Notes: generated by a model not told the origin, from the sequence alone. Positions 27,083-35,237 are shown, counted from the first letter of the stretch. The stretch is DNA of 64,000 nucleotides from Streptomyces sp. ASQP_92 (GCF_025399895.1 NZ_JAODUA010000004.1:310001-374000); one strand, 5' to 3'. Translations and numbers: made by a program.

Positions 27083-28299
27083 AGGACACCATGCGGATCG
27101 CCGTCACCGGCCTGGGCCTGGTCACGGCGGCCGGCGTGGGCGTCCCCGGCACCTGGGAGCGGCTGTGTTCAGGCGTACCGACCTCCGCACCCGACCCCGA
27201 CCTGGAAGGCCTGCCGGTCACCTTCGCCTGCCGGGTTCCCGCGGCGCCCCTCAAGGCGGCGGCGCCCGGACTCGCCTGGCGTACCGACCCGTTCATCCGA
27301 TTCGCCGTGGCCGCCGCCCGTGAGGCCGTCGCCGACGCGGGTCTGGACCAGAGCGCCTGGGACGCACCCCGGGTGGCTGTCGTCATCGGCGTGGGCGGCA
27401 CCTCGAACGACTTGACGCCGAAGACGAGCGCCGCCCTGGCCGCACGCCGCTTCCAGGCGATTCCCCCCACCCTCGTCCCGCGCAGCGCGCCCAATATGGC
27501 CGCCGGGTACGTCGCCATGACGCTGGGCGCCGAGGGGCCCAACCTGTGCACGAGCACGGCCTGCGCCTCGGGGGCGACCGCCATCGGCACGGCCGCCCTG
27601 CTGCTGCGGGCGGGCATGTGCGACATCGCCGTCGCCGGCGGCAGCGAAAGCATCAGCCCCGTCACCGCAAGCGCCTTCTGGCGCATGGGCGCACTCTCCA
27701 CCCGCGGCCACGATCCGGCCGGCGCGTCCCGCCCCTTCGACTCCGACCGGGACGGATTCGTCCTCGGCGAGGGAGCGGGCGTCCTCGTCCTCGAACGGGC
27801 CGCCGACGCCCGCGCCCGCCGGGCGCGGCCCTACGCCCTGCTCACCGGGTACGGGGCGAGCGCCGACGCCCACCACGCCACCTCGCCGCACCCCGAGGGC
27901 GCGGGCGCGCAGCGCGCGATGCACACCGCCCTCGCGGACGCCGGTCTGTCCCCTCAGGACATCGACCACGTCAACGCGCACGCCACATCGACCCTCCTGA
28001 ACGACCGCATCGAAGCGCACGCGCTGCACGCGGTCTTCGGCACACCGCCGCCGGTCACGGCCGGCAAGAGCGTCCTGGGCCACACCCTCGGCGCCGCCGG
28101 TGCCGTCGAGACCGTGGTGGGCGCCCTCACCCTGCGCCACCAGCTCATCCACCCGACCGCCAACCTCGACCGGCTCGACGACGGCATCGACTTGGACGTC
28201 GTGACGAAGCAGGCCCGACCCGCCCGCATCGAGGCGATGATCACCACGTCGTACGGCTTCGGGGGGCAGAACGCGGCGCTGGTCCTGCAACGCTGCTGA
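27079..28299 (+). CDS. Beta-ketoacyl-ACP synthase II-like (FabF/KS-alpha type)
   Basis: Condensing enzyme of 406 residues with a complete Cys-His-His site: TSTACASGA (Cys near 165), VNAHATST and KSVLGHTLGAAG, plus the C-terminal GFGGQNAAL. It would extend ACP-bound acyl chains by decarboxylative condensation. No chain-length-factor partner, acyltransferase or ketoreductase lies beside it, so it may work with primary fatty-acid enzymes or make a single condensation. The start may be GTG 27079, coupled to the ACP stop, or ATG 27091, which has GAAGGA just upstream. It is convergent with coaD across 15 bp. Confidence 0.9.
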   Translation: MKDTMRIAVTGLGLVTAAGVGVPGTWERLCSGVPTSAPDPDLEGLPVTFACRVPAAPLKAAAPGLAWRTDPFIRFAVAAAREAVADAGLDQSAWDAPRVAVVIGVGGTSNDLTPKTSAALAARRFQAIPPTLVPRSAPNMAAGYVAMTLGAEGPNLCTSTACASGATAIGTAALLLRAGMCDIAVAGGSESISPVTASAFWRMGALSTRGHDPAGASRPFDSDRDGFVLGEGAGVLVLERAADARARRARPYALLTGYGASADAHHATSPHPEGAGAQRAMHTALADAGLSPQDIDHVNAHATSTLLNDRIEAHALHAVFGTPPPVTAGKSVLGHTLGAAGAVETVVGALTLRHQLIHPTANLDRLDDGIDLDVVTKQARPARIEAMITTSYGFGGQNAALVLQRC

Positions 28300-28314
28300 A
28301 CCGGTCGACGCGGG

Positions 28315-28779
28315 TCAAGCCGTCGGGCGGTGCCGGACTGGTTGTGCGCCGGACACCCGCGCCTGAGGGGCCTGCCGCCCCAGCTCGGTGACGAGGCTCG
28401 AGGAGACATGGGCCAGGGCGGGATCCGCGGCGAGGAAGACCGTTTCGACTCCGGCCAGTTCGTGATTCATCCGGGCCATCGGCATTTCGTAGTCGAGGTC
28501 GGCCACGCCTCGGACTCCTCGGATGACGACGTCGATTCCGGCTCGACGGCAGTAGTCGACCAGCAGCCCGCCCGTGTGGGAGTCGACCGTGACGTTGCTC
28601 AGGTCGCATGCTGCCGCGCGGAGCCGGTCCAGCCGTTCAGCGACGGGGAAGCGACCGGTCTTGCTCGCGTTGAACATCACGCACACGACGACCTCGTCGA
28701 ACAAGTGGGCCGCACGGCGCAGAACATCCTGGTGCCCTTGAGTGACCGGGTCGAAGGATCCTGGGAAGAGGGCTCTCAT
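28315..28779 (-). CDS. coaD: Pantetheine-phosphate adenylyltransferase
   Basis: Protein of 154 residues that adenylates 4'-phosphopantetheine to dephospho-CoA, the penultimate step of CoA synthesis. The nucleotidyltransferase start is MRALFPGSFDPVTQGH with the (T/H)xGH signature. VIRGVRGVADLDYEMPMARMN and SSSLVTELG complete the CoaD pattern. I chose ATG 28779 because it lies directly before the conserved strand; there is no clear ribosome-binding site, so it may be leaderless. Streptomyces usually carry coaD beside rsmD and rpmF, so this copy next to an ACP/ketosynthase pair may be a second paralogue. Confidence 0.88.
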   Translation of the reverse strand: MRALFPGSFDPVTQGHQDVLRRAAHLFDEVVVCVMFNASKTGRFPVAERLDRLRAAACDLSNVTVDSHTGGLLVDYCRRAGIDVVIRGVRGVADLDYEMPMARMNHELAGVETVFLAADPALAHVSSSLVTELGRQAPQARVSGAQPVRHRPTA

Positions 28780-28876
28780 GATCGCGAAGACTAACAACGG
28801 GCCATACTTGGTGGGGAGATGGGCCTTCTTGCCGTGCGGGGGGCCTGGGAGACTTGCCCCCCTGATCGAGCTTCAT

Positions 28877-29161
28877 ATGCTCGACCACATGACCGATGAC
28901 TCCACCGCAACAGCAACCCCGCGATCCCGCGGCCGGACCGTCCTGGCTGTCGTCCTGACCCTGGTCATCACGGGACTCGTCTGGGCACCCGTCTGGTACT
29001 TCTTCGGATGGCACTCGTGGGGCATCGCATGGCTCGCTTCGAAGGCCGCGGCCAAGGCGGTTGTCCTCGGGCCGCCCCTGGTCGCGGGGGCGGCCATGTG
29101 GCTTCGCCAGATGTACAAGAAGCGACGCTCTGATCAGCCCGAGGACGACCAACGAGCCTGA
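28877..29161 (+). CDS. Small membrane protein of unknown function
   Basis: Protein of 94 residues (90 from ATG 28889) with two hydrophobic segments: TVLAVVLTLVITGLVWAPVWYFF and SKAAAKAVVLGPPLVAGAAMW. The tail is charged, KKRRSDQPEDDQRA. I do not recognise a family. It is divergent from coaD with about 97 bp between the starts. High-scoring coding character at third positions and a sensible membrane topology support it as real. Confidence 0.55.
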   Translation: MLDHMTDDSTATATPRSRGRTVLAVVLTLVITGLVWAPVWYFFGWHSWGIAWLASKAAAKAVVLGPPLVAGAAMWLRQMYKKRRSDQPEDDQRA

Positions 29162-29190
29162 GTCACCTTCGACCGGGTCCGGCGGCTGTG

Positions 29191-29232
29191 CCTCCTGTTC
29201 GCGGCCTCCTGTTCGCGGCCTCCTGTTCGCGG
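29191..29232. repeat. 14-bp tandem repeat, three perfect copies plus a degenerate fourth
   Basis: The unit cctcctgttcgcgg occurs at 29191-29204, 29205-29218 and 29219-29232. The next 14 bp (29233-29246) are a degenerate copy that already forms the 3' end of the VOC gene, so the array grew at the end of that gene. Confidence 0.9.
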
Positions 29233-29233
29233 C

Positions 29234-29647
29234 CTATGGCTCGCGGCTGGGCCACACGGGCCCTTCCTCGGTCCAGACGACGCCCTTGTTGCGGCAGAGA
29301 CAGAAAGGGTGGCCGATGGGGTCCGTGTAGACGCGGAAACCGTAGCCTTCGGGGCCGACGCAGTCCCGCTGCAAGCTCGCGCCGAGGGCCAGGACGCGGC
29401 GCTGCTCGGCCTCGATGTCGTCGACTTCGAAGTCGAGGTGGAACTGCTTGGGGTGCTCGCTGTCGGGCCACCTGGGAGCGCGGTAGTCCTCCACCTTGAT
29501 GAAGGCCAGTTCGATCTGACCGAACTGGATACCGGCCCAGTGCGCGTTACTGCTCTCCTTGACCGGGAGCCCCGTCACTTCGGCGTAGAAGGCCGCCAGC
29601 TTCATCGTGTCCGGACAGTCGATGATGAAGTCGGTGAGTCGTAGCAT
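29234..29647 (-). CDS. VOC family protein (glyoxalase/bleomycin resistance-like)
   Basis: Protein of 137 residues with two beta-alpha-beta-beta-beta halves typical of the vicinal oxygen chelate fold: LTDFIIDCPDTMKLAAFYAEVTGLPV at the start, QFHLDFEVDDIEAEQRRVLALGA in the middle, and YTDPIGHPFCLC near the end. Members bind metal for isomerase or dioxygenase chemistry or sequester drugs; the substrate here is unknown. The last codons (REP) come from a degenerate copy of the adjacent 14-bp tandem repeat. Confidence 0.85.
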   Translation of the reverse strand: MLRLTDFIIDCPDTMKLAAFYAEVTGLPVKESSNAHWAGIQFGQIELAFIKVEDYRAPRWPDSEHPKQFHLDFEVDDIEAEQRRVLALGASLQRDCVGPEGYGFRVYTDPIGHPFCLCRNKGVVWTEEGPVWPSREP

Positions 29648-29697
29648 CCCGCGATCTTGCCACAGGTGCAGCAGGAACGAACGAGCCGGACCTCGGT

Positions 29698-29729
29698 CAA
29701 GGGCCCGGCTGAAGGCAGCCGGGCCCTTG
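29698..29729 (-). terminator. Strong hairpin terminator
   Basis: A perfect 13-bp stem CAAGGGCCCGGCT pairs with AGCCGGGCCCTTG around a 6-nt loop. It lies downstream of the DUF1906 gene and upstream of the VOC gene, both on the minus strand, so it most likely ends the DUF1906 transcript. There is no long T run, as is usual in Streptomyces. Confidence 0.75.
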
Positions 29730-29749
29730 CCCCATCAGGAATGACGCCG

Positions 29750-29829
29750 GTCGGATCACCTGCGGAAGGGGCCCGGTCGAATCACCGGCGGTGGAGGCCC
29801 CGTCGAATCACGGCGGTGAAGCGAGCCCC
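29750..29829. repeat. Three imperfect ~26-bp direct repeats
   Basis: Units beginning gtcg(g/a)atcac lie at 29750-29775, 29776-29801 and 29802-29829. They share the first ten bases and a GGCGGTG/GCCCC-like tail. They are intergenic, just 3' of the DUF1906 gene and next to its terminator hairpin. Confidence 0.7.
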
Positions 29830-29861
29830 AAGTCATCAGCCTTGGGCCACGCCGCCCGCCC

Positions 29862-30707
29862 TCAGCCGACGATGGCGACCGGGCCGTCCCAGGCGTCGCG
29901 GTCGACGGTGATGGTGTAACCGCCGCGGGATTCCTTGCTGTTGACCATGTACTGATGGGCGCGGCTGTGATCCGTGTACAGCTTGCTCGACCAGGGCCAG
30001 TCGCTGGTGGTCGTGTTGAGGTTGTCCCACTTCGCGTACCAGAGGTTGCCCGGCAGATCGGTGCGGTCGGTGGCGGTGGCGACGGCGTTGGCGCTGGAGG
30101 AGCTGAACCCGTAGTAGCCGGCCCGGTACGTCTTGGCCCGCAGGGTCTTGGTGAACGCGCGGACGTAGGCCAGAACCGCGTTGTTGCACGACACGTTCTT
30201 GGTGTCGTACGACTCCATGTCCAGGTAGATCGCGCTGCCCTGCTTCATGCCGAGCGCGGATGCCTTGGCCACCGCGTCCGCGCCGTCGGAGGCGCCGAGG
30301 GAGGAGGCGTTGGACGCCGTCATCTTCTCCGGGCTCGATCCGGTCTGGCAGAACGGCTGGGCACCCACATACAGCGGGATGAGCTTCCATCCCTGCGCGG
30401 TGACGGTCTTCACCCAGGGTGCGGTGAGGTTCGGCTGGGCGCAGCCCCGGTTCTTGCCGCCGACGTAGACGGCCGCCGCGCCGTACGAGCCGCCCTTCCA
30501 GGCGTTCATCGCGCTCGCGGAGGGAGCGGCGCACGTGTCGAAGGCGAGTCCGGTGAAGGTCTTCTGCGCGGGCCATGCCGTGGTCGCCGACGCGCTCTGC
30601 GCGATGATGCCGCCCGTCGCGGCTACCGCGACACCGGCTGCGCCCCAGGCGATGTACCGGTTTCTCTTGGAGAGTCGGTGCGCTGGCTTGCGCGGCTTGT
30701 CGGACAT
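29862..30707 (-). CDS. Secreted DUF1906 (glycoside hydrolase-like, Rv2525c-type) protein
   Basis: Exported protein of 281 residues. A basic n-region (KPRKPAHRLSKRNR) precedes a hydrophobic core and an SASATTAW cleavage region near residue 40. The mature part is a DUF1906 TIM-barrel: GLAFDTCAAPSASAM, GGKNRGCAQPNLTAPW, IPLYVGAQPFC, IYLDMESYD with the acidic residues corresponding to a catalytic site, and YRAGYYGF. Related actinobacterial proteins resemble glycoside hydrolase family 25-type folds and act on the cell wall. ATG 30707 is preceded by GGGGTGGGGA. The twin-arginine-like motif is imperfect. Confidence 0.85.
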   Translation of the reverse strand: MSDKPRKPAHRLSKRNRYIAWGAAGVAVAATGGIIAQSASATTAWPAQKTFTGLAFDTCAAPSASAMNAWKGGSYGAAAVYVGGKNRGCAQPNLTAPWVKTVTAQGWKLIPLYVGAQPFCQTGSSPEKMTASNASSLGASDGADAVAKASALGMKQGSAIYLDMESYDTKNVSCNNAVLAYVRAFTKTLRAKTYRAGYYGFSSSSANAVATATDRTDLPGNLWYAKWDNLNTTTSDWPWSSKLYTDHSRAHQYMVNSKESRGGYTITVDRDAWDGPVAIVG

Positions 30708-30980
30708 GTGGTCCCCACCCCTTGCTTGCTGCTTCTGCTGTCGATGTGTGGCTACGGCTACTACCGCTGGTGCGGCGCGACATGTGCGTCGACACCACGT
30801 CCTCGGTCGGCACCCCGTCCCGCACCGGCCCCGATGGGGCACCACAGGTTAGCCAGCGCGTTCGGTTTCTTGCGGCTTCCGTGATCCTCCCCCGCACAAG
30901 TCTTGGTCAAGGTAGCGCAAAGCCCGTGCGGCTCGCCGCGAGTCCGGTCGATGAAGCCGCCGGCGGGGCGCACCGCGAGC

Positions 30981-32042
30981 TCAGAGTTGTCTGGCGGGCC
31001 AGTCCAGGAGGCGGGCGCCGATGACGGCCGTCTGGAGGGTGTAGCGGTGGAGCGGGTCGGCCGGATCGGCTCCGGTGAGTTGGTGGATGCGCTCCAGGCG
31101 GTAGGTGAACGCGCGCACGCTCAGGGTGAGTCGGCGGGCCGCCTCGGCCGCGACGCAGCCGGAGTCGAAGTAGGCGGTGAGGGTTTCCAGCAGCGGCTGT
31201 ACTCCGCCGCGGGCCTTTTGGAGGGGGGACAGGACGCTGCGCACGAGGTCGGCCATGGCCTGCCGGTCGCGGGTCAGGACCGGGAAGACCAGCAGGTCGG
31301 CGGCGCGCAGCACGGGGCCGTCGAGATTCATGCGCTCGGCCAGGTCGAGGGCGTTGAGCGCTTCCTCGTAGGAGTGGGCGACGCCCCCCGCGCCGGGCTG
31401 GGAGCGGCCGATGGCGACTCGGCCGCCGTCCGTCACGGCGTGCGCCTGCTTGGCGAAGTACAGCAGCACCTCGTCCTGGTCGGCCGGGGCGATGCAGACG
31501 AGTCGGCCGTCCTTGGTGACGTACAGGATGCGGCGGTTGCCGAAGCGGCCGAACAGCGCCTGCTCCAGGCTCTGCGTCACGGGGTGCGCGTCGTCGTAGC
31601 TCCCCGGGCCTTCCGCCACGGCGACGGCATGGGCGTGGGAGAGGAGCAGCCCGAAGCGTTCCGCGCGCTCGGCGAGAGTGCCGGGGTCGCTGCGTCCGTA
31701 CAGCAGGTCGTCGATGAACCCCCGGCGGGCCGCCTCCTCTTGGCGTACGGCCAGGAACTGGGCGCGCTCGTGTCCTTCGGCCAGCGCGTCGACGACCTGG
31801 CCGAGCGCGCCCAGGACGTGGTCGAAGGCGGCGCGCGGAAGGTCGGGACAGTCCCTGCGGGTCATCGCCAGATGCTGGTGGACCAGAGCGCGCAGCCCGT
31901 GTCCTGCCTCGGCGGCCCGCTCGCCCAGGGCGCGGCGCGACTCCAGTTCGTCGCGGGTGAGCCGGCGACCGGTGGCGCAGACCTCGGCGAGGATGCGGTC
32001 GTAGCCGTCGAGATAGTCCTCGGGTATGTCCCGGCCTGCCAC
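30981..32042 (-). CDS. PucR/CdaR-family transcriptional regulator
   Basis: Protein of 353 residues. The N-terminal two thirds form a sensor/GGDEF-like region (DELESRRALGERAAEAGHGLRALVHQHL). The C-terminal PucR helix-turn-helix covers about residues 285-350 (LLETLTAYFDSG, AARRLTLSVRAFTYRLERI, then LHRYTLQTAVIGARLL). GTG 32042 follows GGGGGAG closely; longer in-frame starts lack one. It is divergent from the OB-fold/flotillin/ATPase genes and may control them or itself through the TTGACGC sites at 32080-32119. The effector is unknown. Confidence 0.85.
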   Translation of the reverse strand: MAGRDIPEDYLDGYDRILAEVCATGRRLTRDELESRRALGERAAEAGHGLRALVHQHLAMTRRDCPDLPRAAFDHVLGALGQVVDALAEGHERAQFLAVRQEEAARRGFIDDLLYGRSDPGTLAERAERFGLLLSHAHAVAVAEGPGSYDDAHPVTQSLEQALFGRFGNRRILYVTKDGRLVCIAPADQDEVLLYFAKQAHAVTDGGRVAIGRSQPGAGGVAHSYEEALNALDLAERMNLDGPVLRAADLLVFPVLTRDRQAMADLVRSVLSPLQKARGGVQPLLETLTAYFDSGCVAAEAARRLTLSVRAFTYRLERIHQLTGADPADPLHRYTLQTAVIGARLLDWPARQL

Positions 32043-32079
32043 TGGCTCCCCCTGGAATTGTCGTGCCGGTAGCGGCTTC

Positions 32080-32119
32080 TTGACGCACTGCCTACGTCTT
32101 GTTGACGCGGCGGCGTCAA
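32080..32119. promoter_or_regulatory. TTGACGC operator cluster in divergent region
   Basis: TTGACGC occurs at 32080-32086 and again at 32102-32108, a 22-bp spacing (two helical turns). The second copy forms a perfect 7-4-7 inverted repeat with GCGTCAA at 32113-32119. The cluster sits 38-77 bp upstream of the PucR-type start and 211 bp before the OB-fold gene. This is a likely dimer-binding site; which regulator binds is inferred. Confidence 0.55.
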
Positions 32120-32329
32120 GGGTGCCAGACCCAAATCCCGCGTCCGCACCCGGCATCGACGGCCCGTGAAGATTGCCGGGATCCGGCAGTGCGCTCCGGC
32201 GTGATCGCTGGCCAAGATGGCCGGGGGGAACACGGGGGATGGCTCCGGTGCCGGGGTGCGGAAACGCGCCCGGCACCGGGTCCCCGCGTCCCGGCCGTCT
32301 TGCGGGCCGCGAACGAACGGGGGGACAGG

Positions 32330-32941
32330 GTGGAGGAGTTCCTCGGTGCCGCCTTCGGATTTCCCGCGGCGCTGTTCAGTGCCGCCCTGGTCGTCGTCGT
32401 GGTCTTCTGGCTGCTGGTGCTGTGCGGCGCCGCCGATCACCACGCGTTCAACGGGGACGCGCACGGTGATGTGTTCGGGGCCGGCTCGGTGCCGGTCAGC
32501 GTGCCCGTGTCGCTGATGATCGGGATCGCCTGGTTCACCAGTCTCACCGGTTCCGTCCTGCTGCGCCGCTCCGGGGCGGGCGGCGGCGCCCTGGCCCTCC
32601 TGAAGCTCGGGGTGCTGGGGGTGGCTCTGCTGCTCGGCTGGGCCGTGACCCGGTGGGTCGGCCGCCGTCTGCGGCGCCTCTTCCCGGACCAACCCCCGCC
32701 GTCCCGGCTCGACTTCATCGGCCTGACGTGCACGATCCGTACCGGCTCCGTGTCCGCGACCTTCGGCCAGGCCGAGGTCTCCGCGGCCGACGGATCGTCC
32801 GCGCTGGTGCAGGTCCGCCAGAGCGGCGCGGAACCCTTGCGCCTCGGCAGTACGGGCCTGCTGTACGCCTTCGACGACGACGGCGAGTTCTTCTGGGTCG
32901 CGCCCTACGATCCGGCGCTCGACCCGCGCGCCTCCACCTGA
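32330..32941 (+). CDS. NfeD/YqiJ-like membrane protein with C-terminal OB-fold-like domain
   Basis: Protein of 203 residues with three hydrophobic segments (about 12-30, 58-80 and 88-110) and a soluble C-terminal region from about 130. That region (RLDFIGLTCTIRTGSVSATFGQAEV, YAFDDDGEFFWVAPYDP) looks like the small beta-barrel of NfeD/YqiJ proteins. Such proteins are partners of flotillins, and a flotillin gene starts 57 bp downstream. The GTG start at 32330 is preceded by GGGGGGAC. An earlier in-frame region reads as non-coding arginine/proline-rich sequence, so I reject longer starts. Assignment to the family rests on topology and context as well as sequence. Confidence 0.72.
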   Translation: MEEFLGAAFGFPAALFSAALVVVVVFWLLVLCGAADHHAFNGDAHGDVFGAGSVPVSVPVSLMIGIAWFTSLTGSVLLRRSGAGGGALALLKLGVLGVALLLGWAVTRWVGRRLRRLFPDQPPPSRLDFIGLTCTIRTGSVSATFGQAEVSAADGSSALVQVRQSGAEPLRLGSTGLLYAFDDDGEFFWVAPYDPALDPRAST

Positions 32942-32998
32942 TCCCCGCCCGCTCCGGCCGGTCGCCGATCTTCACTCCATCTGTCCCAAGGACGTCTC

Positions 32999-35089
32999 AT
33001 GGATGCCATTTCCCTGGGCATCGGCGTACTCGTCGCCGTTGTCCTGCTCATCGCGATCACACTGCTCCTGGTGGTCGGCAAGCTGTTCCGGAAGGTGGAG
33101 CAGGGCCGGGCGCTGATCATCTCCAAGACCAAGAAGGTCGATGTCACCTTCACCGGCGCGGTGGTGCTGCCGGTGCTGCACAAGGCCGAGTACATGGACA
33201 TCTCGGTCAAGACCATCGAGATCCGCCGCACCGGACGCGAGGGCCTGATCTGTCAGGACAACATCCGGGCCGACATCCACATCTCGTTCTTCGTCCGGGT
33301 CAACAAGACCGTCGAGGACGTCATCAAGGTGGCCCAGTCGATCGGTACCCAGTGCGCCAGCGACAAGGTCGCCATCCAGGACTTCTTCGCGGCGAAGTTC
33401 TCCGAGGCGCTCAAGACGGTCGGCAAGCAGCTCGACTTCGTCGACCTCTACACCAAGCGCGAGGAGTTCCGGGACCGGATCATCCGGGTCATCGGCACCG
33501 ACCTCAACGGCTACCACCTCGACGACGCCGCCATCGACTTCCTCGAACAGACCCCGATGACCCAACTGGACGCCGCGAACATCCTCGACGCCCAGGGCAT
33601 CCGCAAGATCACCGAGTTGACCACCGTCGAGCACGTACGCACCAACGAGTTCCAGCGCACCGAGGAGAAGGAGATCACCCGGCAGAACGTGGACGCCCGG
33701 GAGACCATCCTGGAGCTGGAGCGGCGCCAGTCCGAGGCCGAGATCAAGCAGCGCCGGGAGGTCGAGACCCTGCGGGCGCGCGAGGAGGCCGCGACCTCCA
33801 AGGTGCAGGAGGAGGAACGGCTCGGCGCGCAGAGCGCGTTCCTGCGCACCGAGGAACAGCTCGGGGTGCAGCGGGAGAACCAGGCCCGGGAGATCGCGGT
33901 GGCGCAGAAGAACCGCGAGCGGGTCATCGCCGTCGAGAACGAGCGCATCGAGAAGGACCGGATGCTCGAAGTCATCGGCCGGGAGCGGGAGACCGCGCTG
34001 TCCTCGATCGCCAAGGACAAGGAGGTCGAGTCCGAGCGCCGCGAGGTCGCCGATGTGGTCCGGGAGCGGATCGCCGTGGACCGCACGGTCGCCGAGCAGG
34101 AGGAGTCGATCAAGAAGCTCCGCATGGTCGAGGAGGCCGAGCGCACCCGGCAGGCCGTGGTCATCGCCGCCGAGGCGGAGGCCCAGGAGAAACTCGTCAA
34201 GGACATCAAGGCGGCGGAGGCCGCGGAGGCCGCCGCCAAGCACCGCGCGGCCGAGCAACTCACCCTGGCCGAGGCCCGGTTGAAGTCCGCCGATCTCGAC
34301 GCCCGCGCCAAGCTGCGGCTCGCCGAGGGCGTCCAGGCGGAGTCGGCCGCCGAGGGACTGGCGCAGGTCCAGGTCCGCGACAAGGAGGCCGAGGTCATCG
34401 AGAAGGCCGGCCGCGCCGAGGCCGAGGCCACCGGGGCCCGGCTGAAGGCGGAGGCCGAGGGGGCCCGCCTCAAGGCGCTCGCGGTCGCCGAGGGCACCCA
34501 GGCACAGGCGACGGCCGACGCCGCGATGATCGGCGAGAAGCTGAAGGCGGAAGCGGCCGGGCTAACGGAGAAGGCCGCGGCCATGGCGGCCCTCGACGAC
34601 GCCTCGCGCGGGCACGAGGAGTACCGGCTGCGCCTGGCCGCCGAGAAGGACATCCGGCTCGCCTCTCTCGACACCCAGCGCCACGTCGCCCAGGCCCAGG
34701 CCACGGTCCTGGCCGCCGGCCTGGAGAACGCCGACATCAACATCGTCGGCGGCGAGTCCGTCTTCTTCGACCGGCTGGTCTCCTCCATCGCGCTGGGCAA
34801 GGGGGTCGACGGCTTCGTACAGCACTCCGAGACCGCGCAGGCGCTGGCGAAGCCATGGCTGGACGGGAGTGCCAGCTTTCCCGAGGACCTGACCCGGATG
34901 CTCGGCTCGGTCTCGACCGGGGATGTGCAGAACCTGACGGTGTCCGCACTGCTCATGAAGCTGATGCAGTCCGGCGGCGACCGGGCCGGACAGCTGAGTG
35001 AACTCCTGGACCGCACAGGGCAGTTGGGGCTCACCGACCTGCCGGTGTCGACGCCGGCCGGCCCGCTCGACGGCGCCGCCACGGTCTGA
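32999..35089 (+). CDS. Flotillin-like SPFH protein (YqiK-like)
   Basis: Protein of 696 residues anchored by one N-terminal membrane helix (about 5-27, LGIGVLVAVVLLIAITLLLVV). The SPFH domain covers roughly 28-200 (EQGRALIISKTKKVDVTFTG, KTIEIRRTGREGLICQDNI). Then follows a very long charged heptad-type coiled coil (about 205-560) rich in Glu/Arg/Lys/Ala, including repeated EAEA(T/E)GARLKAEAEGARLK-like stretches. The C-terminus has NINIVGGESVFFDRLV-like flotillin sequence. Flotillins assemble into cages or rafts in the membrane. ATG 32999 has AAGGA 6 bp upstream. A hairpin then separates it from the giant ATPase gene. Confidence 0.92.
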   Translation: MDAISLGIGVLVAVVLLIAITLLLVVGKLFRKVEQGRALIISKTKKVDVTFTGAVVLPVLHKAEYMDISVKTIEIRRTGREGLICQDNIRADIHISFFVRVNKTVEDVIKVAQSIGTQCASDKVAIQDFFAAKFSEALKTVGKQLDFVDLYTKREEFRDRIIRVIGTDLNGYHLDDAAIDFLEQTPMTQLDAANILDAQGIRKITELTTVEHVRTNEFQRTEEKEITRQNVDARETILELERRQSEAEIKQRREVETLRAREEAATSKVQEEERLGAQSAFLRTEEQLGVQRENQAREIAVAQKNRERVIAVENERIEKDRMLEVIGRERETALSSIAKDKEVESERREVADVVRERIAVDRTVAEQEESIKKLRMVEEAERTRQAVVIAAEAEAQEKLVKDIKAAEAAEAAAKHRAAEQLTLAEARLKSADLDARAKLRLAEGVQAESAAEGLAQVQVRDKEAEVIEKAGRAEAEATGARLKAEAEGARLKALAVAEGTQAQATADAAMIGEKLKAEAAGLTEKAAAMAALDDASRGHEEYRLRLAAEKDIRLASLDTQRHVAQAQATVLAAGLENADINIVGGESVFFDRLVSSIALGKGVDGFVQHSETAQALAKPWLDGSASFPEDLTRMLGSVSTGDVQNLTVSALLMKLMQSGGDRAGQLSELLDRTGQLGLTDLPVSTPAGPLDGAATV

Positions 35090-35147
35090 GTCGGCGATAG
35101 GGGGCCCGCCCGTCCCCGGTCCCATCGAGTCACGCCCCGCACAGCAG

Positions 35148-35177
35148 GGGTGGGTGCCGAGCACCCGGCACCCACCC
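35148..35177 (+). terminator. Intercistronic hairpin between flotillin and ATPase genes
   Basis: An 11-bp perfect stem (GGGTGGGTGCC with GGCACCCACCC) closes an 8-nt loop in the 148-bp gap. It could act as a partial terminator lowering expression of the ATPase relative to the flotillin, or stabilise the upstream mRNA. There is no T tract. Confidence 0.5.
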
Positions 35178-35237
35178 GGCTCGCACCCCCCGCCCCTCTC
35201 TTACATCCGCGGTTACGCATTCGCAGGGAGCCCCACG

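Noticed and set aside
25090..28779. Full polyketide or fatty-acid synthase cluster
   Set aside because: Only one ACP and one ketosynthase; no acyltransferase, reductase or chain-length factor is present.
29750..29829. CRISPR array
   Set aside because: Only three units with no unique spacers and no cas genes nearby.
32653..35001. 782-codon plus-strand frame overlapping the flotillin gene
   Set aside because: Gly/Arg/Gln-rich shadow of the coiled-coil coding region in another frame.
33511..35220. Ser/Ala-rich antisense frame over the flotillin gene
   Set aside because: Mirror of the repeated Glu/Ala codons; no start signal.
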